DNA of 64,000 nucleotides from TC-15 sp034437275 (GTDB taxonomy: Bacteria; Chloroflexota; Anaerolineae; Aggregatilineales; Aggregatilineaceae): the NCBI GenBank assembly GCA_034437275.1, contig DAOTUD010000040.1, positions 1 through 64,000 of the forward strand, in the 5' to 3' direction. This document shows, piece by piece, positions 28,151 through 37,013 of the stretch. Within the stretch, counting starts at the first letter, position 1, and the number at the start of each line of letters is the position of its first letter. Both the position numbers and the translations under genes were made by a program. The notes beneath the pieces are model-generated. The model saw only the letters and a list, made by a program, of their open reading frames with translations. It did no database searches and had not been told where the DNA came from.

Positions 28151-29461
28151 CTACGAGGCTCTGGCGTATTCCGCGTTGGGGTCGAAGAACAGCGCGTCGG
28201 CGTCGAAGGCCGGCTCCAGGTCGAACAGCCAGGTGGCCTCCGGGTCGAAATGCGCGAAGAACGGGTGCCCGACCCAGTCCGGGTTGCGCCCTTGCAGGAA
28301 GGTCAGCACGAACACGCGCTGCCCGTCGACTTTGGCCACCCCGTTGATCATCACCTTGCCCGGCGTGGCCGACATCACCGGCCCGCGGACTGTGCGGCTC
28401 AGGCCGGAGACCTGGCTGTAGGCGTCGCGGAAAATCTTGAGCGAGTCGTACAGCGGAATCTCGAAGTAGTTTTTGGGGCCGGTGTCGCGGCTGATGAACA
28501 TGTAGTACGGCACCATGCCCAGCTTCACCCCGTCGCGCCACAGGTCCGCCCACACGTCCGCATCATCGTTGACGTAGCGGATGATGGGGGCCTGCATCCG
28601 AATCTCGCAGCCGATATCGCGCAGGCGGCGGATCGCTTCCTGGGCGACCGGCGTCGAGAGTTCGCGCGTGTGGCTGTAGTGCGCCATGATCGCCACGTGC
28701 CGCCCGCTGGCGATGATCTCCTCGAACAGGCGCAGCAGGTCGCCGGCGTCCTCGTCGGAGACGAAGCGCTGCGGCCAGTAGGCGATCGCTTTGGTCCCGA
28801 TGCGGATCGTGTGCAGGTGCTCCAGCCCCGGAGCCAGCAGCGGCTCCATGTAGGCCCGCATCGCGCGCGTGCTCATCACGCACGGGTCGCCGCCGGTGAA
28901 CAGCACGTCGCTCACCTCCGGATGGCGCTGGATGTAGCGCGCCAGGTGCGTGGATTCTTTGGCCGCGAATTTCAAGTCCTGGTTGCCGATGAACTGCGCC
29001 CACCGGAAGCAGTACGAGCAGTAGGCGTGGCACGTCTGGCCCCGGCTGGGAAAGAACAGCACCGTTTCGTGATACTTATGCTGCAAGCCCGGCAGCGGCT
29101 CACCATCCAGCGTCGGGACGTTGTACTTCAATTGCCCGGCAGGGTGCGGGTTGTGCAGCATCTGGATGCGCTGCGCGGTGGCTTTGATCTCCTTGCGTGG
29201 CGCTTTGCTGTGCAGCAACTGCGCGATGGCGTGGTAATGTTCGTCCGCCAACATCCCCCGCTGCGGGAAGGTCAACTGGTAGATCGGGTCGTTGGGCACT
29301 GCGTCCCAGTCGATCAGCTCGTCGATGATGTATTGGTTCGTGCGGAACGGAAACACCGTCGACACGACACGGATGTCGCGCTGCAGTTCGGGCGGGAGCG
29401 CCTTGAACTGGGGCAGGTCCTTGACGGTGTGGATGGTGAGCGGTTGATACAGGGTGTGCAT
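28151..29461 (-). CDS. kamA: KamA-family radical SAM aminomutase
   Basis: 436 residues. The radical-SAM cluster is CHAYCSYCFRW, with Cys 144, 148 and 151. The flanking sequence (HKYHETVLFFPSRGQTCHAY; FTGGDPCVMSTRAM) is typical of lysine 2,3-aminomutase relatives, which move the alpha-amino group using SAM, a 4Fe-4S cluster and PLP. A Lys in SATPGKVMING sits where KamA binds PLP, but the GGGGK loop is reduced. The second of two closely spaced ATGs was chosen: AGGAG lies 8 nt before it and only 2 nt before the first. The gene is alone, without the lysine-fermentation or EF-P partners, so the substrate (lysine, glutamate or another) is uncertain. Confidence 0.85.
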   Translation of the reverse strand: MHTLYQPLTIHTVKDLPQFKALPPELQRDIRVVSTVFPFRTNQYIIDELIDWDAVPNDPIYQLTFPQRGMLADEHYHAIAQLLHSKAPRKEIKATAQRIQMLHNPHPAGQLKYNVPTLDGEPLPGLQHKYHETVLFFPSRGQTCHAYCSYCFRWAQFIGNQDLKFAAKESTHLARYIQRHPEVSDVLFTGGDPCVMSTRAMRAYMEPLLAPGLEHLHTIRIGTKAIAYWPQRFVSDEDAGDLLRLFEEIIASGRHVAIMAHYSHTRELSTPVAQEAIRRLRDIGCEIRMQAPIIRYVNDDADVWADLWRDGVKLGMVPYYMFISRDTGPKNYFEIPLYDSLKIFRDAYSQVSGLSRTVRGPVMSATPGKVMINGVAKVDGQRVFVLTFLQGRNPDWVGHPFFAHFDPEATWLFDLEPAFDADALFFDPNAEYARAS

Positions 29462-29581
29462 AATCATATCTCCTACGGCTTCGACAACAGTTGAGGTGTA
29501 GGGGCGAGCGTTGCCCGGTTTCGGCCCGATGTCCCCGCGTCCACATGTGATGCAGGGCCGGGAGGTGGTACAACGCACCTG

Positions 29582-29985
29582 GCTATAAGTCCCCCTAAAA
29601 TCTTTATGTAGTTGTATAGCTATTAAAAGTACAAAGTCTATAGGCGAGCAACGATAGCCGGCATGAGTACGAGCCTCGCAGCGACCCGGTAAATCAAGAT
29701 GTAGCGGTCGCGGAACTGGTGGGCGTAGCTGCCCGTAGGTGAGCCTGTTGGCTTAACGGTTGCGCTGGAATATAGGTATTGCGCAGGTTGCCAGGGAACT
29801 ACCGTGCTCACAATGCCATGCTGCTCGCCCCGGCCTGGTGCCGGGCCGTATGTGCGGGGAACTGTGCCGCATCTGTCGCATGGCGACTAGCTGACTCAAC
29901 TATACCACGCCCCCCTCATTTCGTCCACTTTCGATGACTTTTGGCGGCTTTCGGCTACTTTTCGGCAAAAAGGTGCCCGAATCGT
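29582..29985. other. 404-nt intergenic stretch without a convincing gene
   Basis: Neither strand has a long ORF. A minus-strand frame ends in FRDRYILIYRVAARLVLMP then a stop near 29642, vaguely like the C-terminus of a RelE/ParE toxin, but no start or antitoxin is seen. Short dyads occur (CCCCGGC/GCCGGG near 29838). I looked for RNase P, SRP, tmRNA and 6S signatures and found none. It may be a decayed gene or an unrecognised RNA. Confidence 0.3.
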
Positions 29986-30014
29986 TTGATCATTGTGTGT
30001 CCAGCGTGTATAAT
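29986..30014 (+). promoter_or_regulatory. sigma-A promoter of the S1-domain gene
   Basis: TTGATC (29986-29991) and TATAAT (30009-30014) are separated by exactly 17 nt, a near-consensus housekeeping promoter. Transcription should begin near 30021, giving a 30-nt leader with GGAGA before ATG 30051. Confidence 0.8.
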
Positions 30015-30050
30015 GCCCCTGCATTTGATAGCATCGGAGAACGAGTTTAC

Positions 30051-31703
30051 ATGGAGTCCAACAACCAAAAACTCGGTAATGACATGGAACACATGCCAGA
30101 TACCGAGCAAACTACAGCCGAATCTCAAGACGAGATGCCGGCGGATGAAACACCAATTGAAGAACCGGAAGCATCTGTAACCGAGGCCCCCGCAGACGAC
30201 ACCGACGCTGAGCCGGAGGAAGCTCCTGCCCAGGCCGAGGCGTCTGAAGAGGTCGAGGAAGCTGCCGCGCAGGCCGAAGCTGAGCCGGAACCCGAACCGG
30301 AACCGGAACCCGCGCCCGAGGCCGAAGCTGAGCCTGAGCCGGAACCCGCGCCCGAGGCCAAAGCTGAGCCTGCGTCGGAAGTTGAAGCGGAAGCCCCAAC
30401 CGAGGCCGAGGCCCCTGCAGACGACACCGACGCTGAGCCGGAGGAAGCTCCTGCCCAGGCCGGGGCGTCTGAAGAGGTCGAGGAAGCTGCCGCGCAGGCC
30501 GAAGCTGAGCCTGAGCCAGAACCGGAACCGGAGCCGCCCAAACCCGAGCCGCCGCGCTTCAAGAAGGGCACCATTGTCGAGGGCACGGTCATCGAAACCA
30601 GCCCCACCGAGGTCTTGATCGATCTCGGCGAGGACATGACTGGCGTCATTGCCAGCAAAGAGCTGGAACGCATGGACCGCGAAGCGCTCGAGGCCCTGCA
30701 ACCGGGCAGCGAGGTGATCGCGTTTGTGATCAAGCCGCGCGGCGCGAATGGACAACCGGTCTTGTCGCTGGCCCGCGCTGAAGAAGAGAACAACTGGCGC
30801 CTGGCCGAAAAGCATTTCGAGAACCAGGAAGTCTACTTCAGCCAAGTGGCGGGCTACAACAAAGGCGGGCTGATTGTGCGCTTTGGCAAGGTGCGGGGCT
30901 TTGTCCCGGCCAGCCAGATCAGCCGCGAACGCCAGCAGCGCGCCGCCGGGGGCAGCCCCGAGGAACGCTGGGGGAGCATGGTTGGCGAGGATATCGCGGT
31001 GAAGGTGGTCGAGATCGACCGCTCGCGCAACCGCCTGATCCTGTCCGAACGGGCCGCCGCACGCAAATGGCGCGAAAAGCAAAAAGAGCGCCTGCTCGAC
31101 GAGTTGGTCGTGGGCGAGGTGCGTGAAGGCCGCGTGATCAGCCTGGCCGATTTCGGTGCATTCGTCGACCTGGGCGGGGCCGATGGCCTGGTCCACCTGA
31201 CCGAACTGTCGTGGAAGCACGTCACGCATCCGCGCGAAGTGCTCAACGTCGGCGACAAAGTCACCGTGCAGGTGATCAGCGTGGACCGCGACCGCAAGCG
31301 CATCGGCCTGAGCATGAAACGCCAGGAAGATGACCCCTGGCGGGGCATTCTCAAGAAGTACGATGTCGGCCAGCTTGTCCAGGCGACCGTCACCAAGCTC
31401 ACCAAGTTTGGCGCGTTTGCCCGGCTGGTGGATGACCCGGAGATCGAAGGGCTGATTCACATTTCCGAATTGGCCGATTACCGGGTCGGTCACCCGCGCG
31501 ACGTGGTGCTGGTGGGCGACGTGCTCACCTTGCGCATCGTGAAGATCGACCCCGACCAGCGCCGGCTGGGGCTGTCGCTGCGCCAGGTGGACTCGGATAA
31601 GTATATGGACCAGGACTGGCAGTCGATTGATCTGGATGACGAGCCAGACACGCCCACCATTGGCGACATCATCGATTACCAACCCGGCGACGAGGACGAT
31701 TAG
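30051..31703 (+). CDS. S1-domain RNA-binding protein (ribosomal protein S1-like) with acidic N-terminal extension
   Basis: 550 residues. Residues 1-165 are a Glu/Ala/Pro low-complexity tail. Four S1 OB domains follow: FKKGTIVEGTVIETSPTEVL, a second beginning NQEVYFSQVAGYNKGG, GEVREGRVISLADFGAFVDL, and GQLVQATVTKLTKFGAFARL. The third and fourth carry the GLVHLTELSW/GLIHISEL signature. It should bind mRNA and help translation initiation, as S1 does. ATG 30051 was chosen because it lies 30 nt after the predicted transcription start with GGAGA upstream; the frame extends to 29934 but would include the promoter. A strong terminator follows, so it is monocistronic. Confidence 0.88.
   Translation: MESNNQKLGNDMEHMPDTEQTTAESQDEMPADETPIEEPEASVTEAPADDTDAEPEEAPAQAEASEEVEEAAAQAEAEPEPEPEPEPAPEAEAEPEPEPAPEAKAEPASEVEAEAPTEAEAPADDTDAEPEEAPAQAGASEEVEEAAAQAEAEPEPEPEPEPPKPEPPRFKKGTIVEGTVIETSPTEVLIDLGEDMTGVIASKELERMDREALEALQPGSEVIAFVIKPRGANGQPVLSLARAEEENNWRLAEKHFENQEVYFSQVAGYNKGGLIVRFGKVRGFVPASQISRERQQRAAGGSPEERWGSMVGEDIAVKVVEIDRSRNRLILSERAAARKWREKQKERLLDELVVGEVREGRVISLADFGAFVDLGGADGLVHLTELSWKHVTHPREVLNVGDKVTVQVISVDRDRKRIGLSMKRQEDDPWRGILKKYDVGQLVQATVTKLTKFGAFARLVDDPEIEGLIHISELADYRVGHPRDVVLVGDVLTLRIVKIDPDQRRLGLSLRQVDSDKYMDQDWQSIDLDDEPDTPTIGDIIDYQPGDEDD
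30192..30537 (+). repeat. 225-nt internal duplication in the acidic tail
   Basis: The block starting GCAGACGACACCGACGCTGA at 30192 recurs at 30417, an offset of 225 nt (75 codons), and both copies run on for about 110 nt with few differences (one Glu/Gly change). Between them is an EPEPEP/EAEAEP tract. This indicates recent expansion of the S1 protein tail. Confidence 0.85.
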
Positions 31704-31726
31704 CCAGCCAGCCTGATCGGATACAC

Positions 31727-31761
31727 AAGGTCCTGCCTGGGTCACCGGGCAGGGCCTTTTT
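31727..31761 (+). terminator. rho-independent terminator after the S1-domain gene
   Basis: AAGGTCCTGCC pairs with GGCAGGGCCTT (one G-U pair) around a 10-nt loop, followed by five T. It lies 24 nt past the stop codon. Confidence 0.88.
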
Positions 31762-32085
31762 GGCATTCCGGCGTCGCGGTGCGGGCCTGCTGCGCGACTG
31801 GATCCGGCTCCACGCTATTCTGTAGTCCTGCCGCTGGTGGGATTTATGCTACAATAAATAATGAGGAAAGTATTAAAAACACGTGAGCACTGAGGGGAAA
31901 GTAGGATATCCAGCGGCCTTTTTTACGTGATTTTGATGGAAACAACTGGTGGATTGTCCCCTGTCTCCTCTACAATAGCTGTAGGAAACAAGAAAGACTA
32001 GACCGAGGTTGAAAAAACATGGCACTCCACCACGTTACCCGTAGCGCAAGATGGTTTGCCAAGACCGGGATGAGGAGAGAAATCA
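31762..32085 (+). promoter_or_regulatory. 324-nt clpC leader region
   Basis: No ORF is credible here. Two TACAAT boxes occur (31850-31855 and 31971-31976), neither with a good -35 at 16-18 nt. No CIRCE element or CtsR-type heptamer repeat is visible. GAGGAG sits 9 nt before the clpC ATG. The leader is long, so post-transcriptional control of clpC is possible. Confidence 0.35.
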
Positions 32086-34581
32086 ATGCCAAATAAGATG
32101 GAGCGCTTCACACAGCGCGCTCGACGGGTCCTGAGCTTGGCGCAGGAAGAAGCTGAGCGGATGCAGCACAGCCACATTGGCACCGAGCACCTGCTGCTTG
32201 GGCTGATGCGTGAAGAGGGCGGTGTTGCCGGGCGTGTCTTGCGCGAGCTAGGGTTGCGTCAAAGCCAGGTTGAACAAACGGTCGAGAAGCTGACCAGTGC
32301 GAATAAGCGTTCCGGAGTGTCGCGGATGGACTTGTCGCCCGCCACCAAGAAGGTGCTGGAGCTGGCAGTCGACGAAGCGCGGCGGATGGGGCACCACTAC
32401 ATCGGCACCGAGCACCTGCTGCTGGGGCTGGCCCGTCATTCGGAAGGCGTGGCGATGGACGTTCTCGACGAGCTGAACATCAGCCCCGAGGAAATTCGCC
32501 GCCAGACCCGGCGCGTGTTGCAGGAGAACCCCCTGCAATCGTCGCGGCGTTCGCTTGAATCGCCGCAGGACCGGTCCAGCCGTTCCGGTTCGGGCAAGAC
32601 GCCGATGGTCGACCAGTTAGCGACCGACCTGACTGCACTGGCCGAGGACGGCAAGCTCGACCCGGTGATCGGGCGTCAGATGGAAATTGAACGTGTGATC
32701 CAGATCCTCAGCCGCCGCCAGAAGAACAACCCCGCGCTCATCGGTGAGCCGGGCGTTGGCAAGACGGCGATTGTCGAGGGGCTGGCCCAGCGTATTATCA
32801 ACCGGGATGCGCCCGCCCCCCTGCTGGGCAAGCGCGTCTTACAGCTTGACGTCGGCTCGCTGGTGGCCGGCACGATGTATCGCGGCCAGTTCGAGGAACG
32901 GCTCAAGCGCGTGATCGAAGAACTCAAGCAGGCCAACAGCATCCTCTTTATCGACGAGGTGCACATGCTGGTCGGGGCCGGCTCAGCGGGCAGCAGCGTC
33001 GACGCGGCCAACATCCTGAAGCCCGCCCTGGCACGCGGCGAACTGCAATGCATCGGCGCGACCACCCTGGACGAATATCGCCGCAACATCGAAAACGATG
33101 CGGCGCTCGAACGTCGTTTCCAGAAGGTCATGGTCGAAGAGTCGACGATTGAGGAAACGATCGAAATTTTACACGGTATTCGTGAACCCTACGAGGAACA
33201 TCACAACCTGGAGATCACCAACGAGGCGATTGATGCTGCCGCCAATCTGTCGGCGCGTTACGTCCCGGATCGGTTCCTGCCGGACAAGGCCATCGACCTG
33301 ATCGATGAAGGCTCCAGCCGGGTGCGGATGTACAAATCGCCCGAATCGTCGCGCGTCAAGCGCATCGAGAACGATCTCGAAGCCCGCCACGACGACCTGT
33401 CGGTCATGGACGAGGAACTCTCCGACGAGGAGCGCGACAGCATCGCGGAGAACATCCAGGAACTGGAAGCCGAACTGGACGAGTACCGGACCAACTGGAA
33501 CCTGGAAACCAACCGCGCCCGCCTGACGGCAGAAGATATCGCCGAGGTGGTCGGCATGTGGACCGGAATCCCGGTCACGACCATCGCCCAGGAAGAGTCG
33601 CAGCGGCTGCTGAAGATGGAAGACGAACTGCACAAGTACATCGTCGGCCAGGACGAGGCGATCAACGCCATCAGTAAGGCCGTGCGGCGCGCGCGGGCCG
33701 GCCTCAAGGACCCGCACCGCCCGATCGGGTCGTTCATCTTCCTCGGGCCGACCGGGGTCGGCAAAACCGAGCTGACGAAGGTGCTGGCCGAATTCATGTT
33801 CGGCAGCGAGGAAGCCTTGATCCAGCTCGACATGAGCGAGTTCATGGAACGGCACACCGTCGCCCGCCTGACCGGTGCCCCGCCCGGATACGTGGGCTAT
33901 GAGGACGCCGGCCAGCTCACCGAGGCGCTGCGTCGCCGCCCGTACAGCATCGTGGTCTTCGACGAGATCGAGAAGGCCCACCCCGAAACCTTCAACATGC
34001 TCCTGCAGATCATGGAGGAGGGGCATCTGTCCGATGCCCGAGGCCGTCGGGTGGACTTCCGCAACGCGGTCATCATCATGACCAGCAACGTTGGGGCCGA
34101 GACGATCAAGCGCGGCACTACGCTGGGCTTCAACCTGCCGACCGGCGCTGACGGCGAGGACCAGGATTACGAGGAAATGCGCAAGACCGTGATGGACAGC
34201 CTGCGCCGGGCCTTCCGGCCAGAGTTCCTGAACCGCGTCGACGCGACCATCGTCTTCCGCTCGCTGTCCAAGGACGAGATCGAGCAGATCGTCGACCTGG
34301 AGTTGAAGAAGGTCAACGAGCGGCTGGCCGACCGCGCCATGACGCTCTCGGTGACCGAGGCCGCCCGGCAGTACCTGGCCGATGAGGGCTACAACCCCGA
34401 ATTCGGGGCGCGCCCGCTGCGCCGCGTGATCACCAACATGGTCGAGGACAAGCTCTCCGACGTGATCCTGGCCGGGGATATCAAGCTGGGCAGTTTGGTG
34501 CTGATCGACTATGACAAGGACGAAGGTGAACTCAAGTTCAGCGAGGTCCAGCCGGAAGAAGAGGTCGGCGAACCTGCCTGA
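32086..34581 (+). CDS. clpC: ATP-dependent Clp protease ATP-binding subunit ClpC
   Basis: 831 residues with the full ClpC plan: two Clp N repeats (HIGTEHLLLGL and YIGTEHLLLGL), D1 (Walker A GEPGVGKT about 220-227, Walker B ILFIDEVHML), a middle coiled segment (about 425-480), and D2 (Walker A GPTGVGKT about 554-561, Walker B VVFDEIEKAHP). The ClpP-binding loop is TLGFN. It unfolds substrates for ClpP and usually needs an adaptor. The UVR-type middle domain is shortened and acid-rich. The gene is monocistronic with its own terminator; no clpP, mcsA or ctsR is in the window. Compared with the Clp protein at 14485 this is the canonical copy. Confidence 0.95.
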   Translation: MPNKMERFTQRARRVLSLAQEEAERMQHSHIGTEHLLLGLMREEGGVAGRVLRELGLRQSQVEQTVEKLTSANKRSGVSRMDLSPATKKVLELAVDEARRMGHHYIGTEHLLLGLARHSEGVAMDVLDELNISPEEIRRQTRRVLQENPLQSSRRSLESPQDRSSRSGSGKTPMVDQLATDLTALAEDGKLDPVIGRQMEIERVIQILSRRQKNNPALIGEPGVGKTAIVEGLAQRIINRDAPAPLLGKRVLQLDVGSLVAGTMYRGQFEERLKRVIEELKQANSILFIDEVHMLVGAGSAGSSVDAANILKPALARGELQCIGATTLDEYRRNIENDAALERRFQKVMVEESTIEETIEILHGIREPYEEHHNLEITNEAIDAAANLSARYVPDRFLPDKAIDLIDEGSSRVRMYKSPESSRVKRIENDLEARHDDLSVMDEELSDEERDSIAENIQELEAELDEYRTNWNLETNRARLTAEDIAEVVGMWTGIPVTTIAQEESQRLLKMEDELHKYIVGQDEAINAISKAVRRARAGLKDPHRPIGSFIFLGPTGVGKTELTKVLAEFMFGSEEALIQLDMSEFMERHTVARLTGAPPGYVGYEDAGQLTEALRRRPYSIVVFDEIEKAHPETFNMLLQIMEEGHLSDARGRRVDFRNAVIIMTSNVGAETIKRGTTLGFNLPTGADGEDQDYEEMRKTVMDSLRRAFRPEFLNRVDATIVFRSLSKDEIEQIVDLELKKVNERLADRAMTLSVTEAARQYLADEGYNPEFGARPLRRVITNMVEDKLSDVILAGDIKLGSLVLIDYDKDEGELKFSEVQPEEEVGEPA

Positions 34582-34606
34582 AACCACCCCGTCTGTTAGC
34601 AATGTT

Positions 34607-34639
34607 ACAAGCGGTCCCTATGGGGCCGTTTGTTTTTTA
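34607..34639 (+). terminator. rho-independent terminator after clpC
   Basis: ACAAGCGGTCCC pairs with GGGGCCGTTTGT (two G-U pairs, loop TAT), followed by TTTTTT. It begins 26 nt past the clpC stop. Confidence 0.9.
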
Positions 34640-34761
34640 TAACCAGATTCTGACCGCCTGCGCATGATATTTTGGCGGACTTGTTGCATAATTATGTACA
34701 CAGGGTCATAAGAGGGTTAAAGACAGATTAATCGTATTCTAGGCTGTATTGGGGAGAGTTT

Positions 34762-35139
34762 ATGGCGCATTCTATCTTGGTGGTAGACGATGAAACTGGG
34801 CTTCGTGCGCTGTATCGTACGGCGTTGGAACGGAAAGGCTACGAGGTATTCGAGGCGGCCAATGGGGCCGAAGCACTACAGCAGTTGATGTCCCACCCGC
34901 CGGATGTGCTGGTGATGGATATGTTGATGCCGATGATGGGCGGGGAGGCGGTGGTCCGGCGTATTCGCCAGATGCCGGCCCTCAAAGATATGCGCATTCT
35001 GGTGCTAACGGCTTATCCGCGATTCCAGGAATCGCCGCTGTTTGGCGAGGTGGACGAGTTTCTGATCAAGCCGATTAAACCGCACGAATTGATCGAGAGT
35101 ATCAACGCCCTGGTGGGTGACCATCCCAGCGAAAGCTGA
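34762..35139 (+). CDS. single-domain response regulator (CheY-like receiver)
   Basis: 125 residues, receiver domain only. The acidic pair is in LVVDDE (Asp 9, Asp 10), the phospho-acceptor Asp is in VLVMDMLMP (about residue 53), the switch Thr is in VLTAYP and the conserved Lys in FLIKPIKP. GGGGAGAG lies 5 nt before the ATG. No histidine kinase or output domain is nearby, so it probably acts by protein contact like CheY or Spo0F. The upstream 34640-34761 region is AT-rich and is the likely promoter region, without a clear -35/-10 pair. Confidence 0.92.
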   Translation: MAHSILVVDDETGLRALYRTALERKGYEVFEAANGAEALQQLMSHPPDVLVMDMLMPMMGGEAVVRRIRQMPALKDMRILVLTAYPRFQESPLFGEVDEFLIKPIKPHELIESINALVGDHPSES

Positions 35140-35266
35140 TGGGGGGGGGCACAGCAGCGGGCAGCAGCGTCACCGGTGGTGGCGCTGTTTTGTGTTGGCG
35201 CGGGGTACGGGGCAGCGCTCCGAAGGATATTTTGATGCGTTTGCGTGCCCAGGTCACCCCGCCGTT

Positions 35267-35294
35267 TTGTCGATTCGGCCTCTCGCGCTACAAT
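35267..35294 (+). promoter_or_regulatory. promoter of the 35317 operon
   Basis: TTGTCG (35267-35272) and TACAAT (35289-35294) are 16 nt apart. The start codon at 35317 follows 22 nt later with AGGAAGG between. Confidence 0.65.
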
Positions 35295-35316
35295 GGCAGG
35301 CAGGAAGGATACAGCT

Positions 35317-36399
35317 ATGCGTGTTTTGCAACTACTACTCGCCGTGATCATCGTGATCGGGTTGGCGGGTGTGGCCGGGGTAGCCCCGGCAGCGACCCCG
35401 ACGCCCAGCCCCACGCCGCCCACCGTATTCGCCGTGGTGATCGTGGAGCGTGCCCCGGTGCTGCCTGCGCCGGACCGCGTCGCCGAGCCGATCAGCTACC
35501 TGTTCGAGCGCGAGCGCGTGCCGGTCTATGGGCGCACGCCGGACGGCGTCTTCTTGCGGGTGCGCATCGCGGATGAGGACGGCTGGATCGTTAGCGCCCA
35601 GGCCGAACTGGAAGGCGATGTCGACGACCTGGCGGTGATCGGGGTGACGCCCACGCCTACCACGACCGTCACCGCCGGCGACGACACCGGCGACGGCGCA
35701 GCCCGCCCGACGCGCACCCCGCTGCCGACCAGCACGCGCACCGGCGCAGGGGCCGTGCGCCCGACGCGCACCCCGCTGCCGACCGGCACGCCGCCGCCCC
35801 CGGCCAGCGCGACGCCGATCATCACCGCGGAGCCGTCCGCGACCCCGGAAGCCGGTGATGCGGACGATTCCGGCGATGCGGACGACGCGCTGAGCGACAT
35901 GAACGTGCTGCCCGGCGTCCCTCCGCCGTTCGAGATCGAGCTGCCGGACGAGTGGAAAGCGCTGCACATCGTGGTGCCGATGCGTGCCTTTGACAACCGC
36001 ATCTACGACGTGCCGCTGTCGATCTATTTCGGGCCGCTGCCGGACGACGTGACCGGCTACCTCTACGTCTTCTGGGGCTATCCCACCGTGCAGTTGGGCG
36101 TCGGCGGCGGGGCGAATCCCTGGGCCGATGGCCTGCACATTCTGCGCGGCACGTTCGTCGATCCCTCGTGCAACCTGGGCATCGACCAGCAGGAAACGTT
36201 CTACGTGGGCGACCGCAAGGCGACCGGCACCTTCTACACGGCGGTCGGCTGCAAGAGCACGACCGACACCGCCGGGTGGTTTGCTGCGCTGCGCGTGGGG
36301 GACGGCAATTACGCCTTCTTCACCGCCGTCGAGCCGCTGGATTCGCTGCCCGACCAGACCGCCAACCTGCAGGCCATTCTCGACACGGTGGAATTCTAG
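35317..36399 (+). CDS. secreted protein with SH3-like N-terminal domain
   Basis: 360 residues. A signal peptide (VLQLLLAVIIVIGLAGVAGV, cleavage near APA) is followed by an SH3b-like region (VLPAPDRVAEPISYLFERERVPVYGRTPDGVFLRVRIADEDGWI; here split over residues about 40-85), a Thr/Pro-rich linker with PTRTPLPT repeats, and a C-terminal domain of about 150 residues with FWGYPTVQLGVGGG and two Cys. Such proteins act in the envelope. ATG 35317 starts the signal peptide and has AGGAAGG upstream; the frame extends to 35245 but that part overlaps the promoter. The exonuclease gene starts 1 nt after the stop. Function is unknown. Confidence 0.75.
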   Translation: MRVLQLLLAVIIVIGLAGVAGVAPAATPTPSPTPPTVFAVVIVERAPVLPAPDRVAEPISYLFERERVPVYGRTPDGVFLRVRIADEDGWIVSAQAELEGDVDDLAVIGVTPTPTTTVTAGDDTGDGAARPTRTPLPTSTRTGAGAVRPTRTPLPTGTPPPPASATPIITAEPSATPEAGDADDSGDADDALSDMNVLPGVPPPFEIELPDEWKALHIVVPMRAFDNRIYDVPLSIYFGPLPDDVTGYLYVFWGYPTVQLGVGGGANPWADGLHILRGTFVDPSCNLGIDQQETFYVGDRKATGTFYTAVGCKSTTDTAGWFAALRVGDGNYAFFTAVEPLDSLPDQTANLQAILDTVEF

Positions 36400-36400
36400 T

Positions 36401-36997
36401 ATGGGGAAGCGGTTAGACCAGATACTCGTGGTTGACGTCGAGGCGACGTGCTGGGACAGCGCGCCGCCGGAGGGCCAGGCATCGGAAATCATCGAGATCG
36501 GGGTGTGCGTGCTGGACGTACCGTCCGGGGCGAGTGTGCGCAAGCACAGCATCCTGGTCAGGCCGGAGGTGTCGACCGTCAGCCGGTTTTGCACGCAGCT
36601 TACCACGCTGACCCCGGACCAGGTGCAGGACGGCGTGACGTTCGACCATGCCTGCGCCGTGCTGCGCCGCGAATATGCCGGGCGGCACCGCGTGTGGGCC
36701 AGCTACGGCGATTACGACCGGCGGCAGTTCGAGAAGCAGTGCCGCGAGCGCGCCATTCAATATCCGTTTGGCCCGACGCATATTAACGTCAAGAATCTGT
36801 TCGCGCTCACGTATGGCCTGCCGCGCGAGATCGGGCTGAAGCGCGCGCTCGTGCTGGCGGGGCTGGCGCTGGAGGGGGTGCATCATCGCGGCGTGGACGA
36901 CGCCTGGAACACGGCGCAGTTGCTCGCTATGCTGCTGCTGCGCGCCCGGCATGGGCACCAGCAGGGCGGTAATGGACGGCATACAGCACAGGATTGA
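36401..36997 (+). CDS. DEDDh-family 3'-5' exonuclease (KapD/ERI1-like)
   Basis: 198 residues. ExoI is LVVDVEATCWD (Asp 11 and Glu 13 bind metal), with the extended TCWD typical of the KapD/ERI1/inhibitor-like group. ExoII contains WASYGDYDRRQF and ExoIII HHRGVDDAWNTA (catalytic His and Asp). It degrades RNA or DNA from the 3' end with two metal ions. The ATG is 1 nt after the preceding stop, so it is co-translated with the secreted protein gene. The tail HQQGGNGRHTAQD overlaps no essential motif. Cytoplasmic. Confidence 0.88.
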   Translation: MGKRLDQILVVDVEATCWDSAPPEGQASEIIEIGVCVLDVPSGASVRKHSILVRPEVSTVSRFCTQLTTLTPDQVQDGVTFDHACAVLRREYAGRHRVWASYGDYDRRQFEKQCRERAIQYPFGPTHINVKNLFALTYGLPREIGLKRALVLAGLALEGVHHRGVDDAWNTAQLLAMLLLRARHGHQQGGNGRHTAQD

Positions 36998-37013
36998 AGG
37001 AGTCTATTTTTTC

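Noticed and set aside
29582..29985. RNase P, SRP, tmRNA or 6S RNA
   Set aside because: None of the conserved core sequences of these RNAs could be found on either strand.
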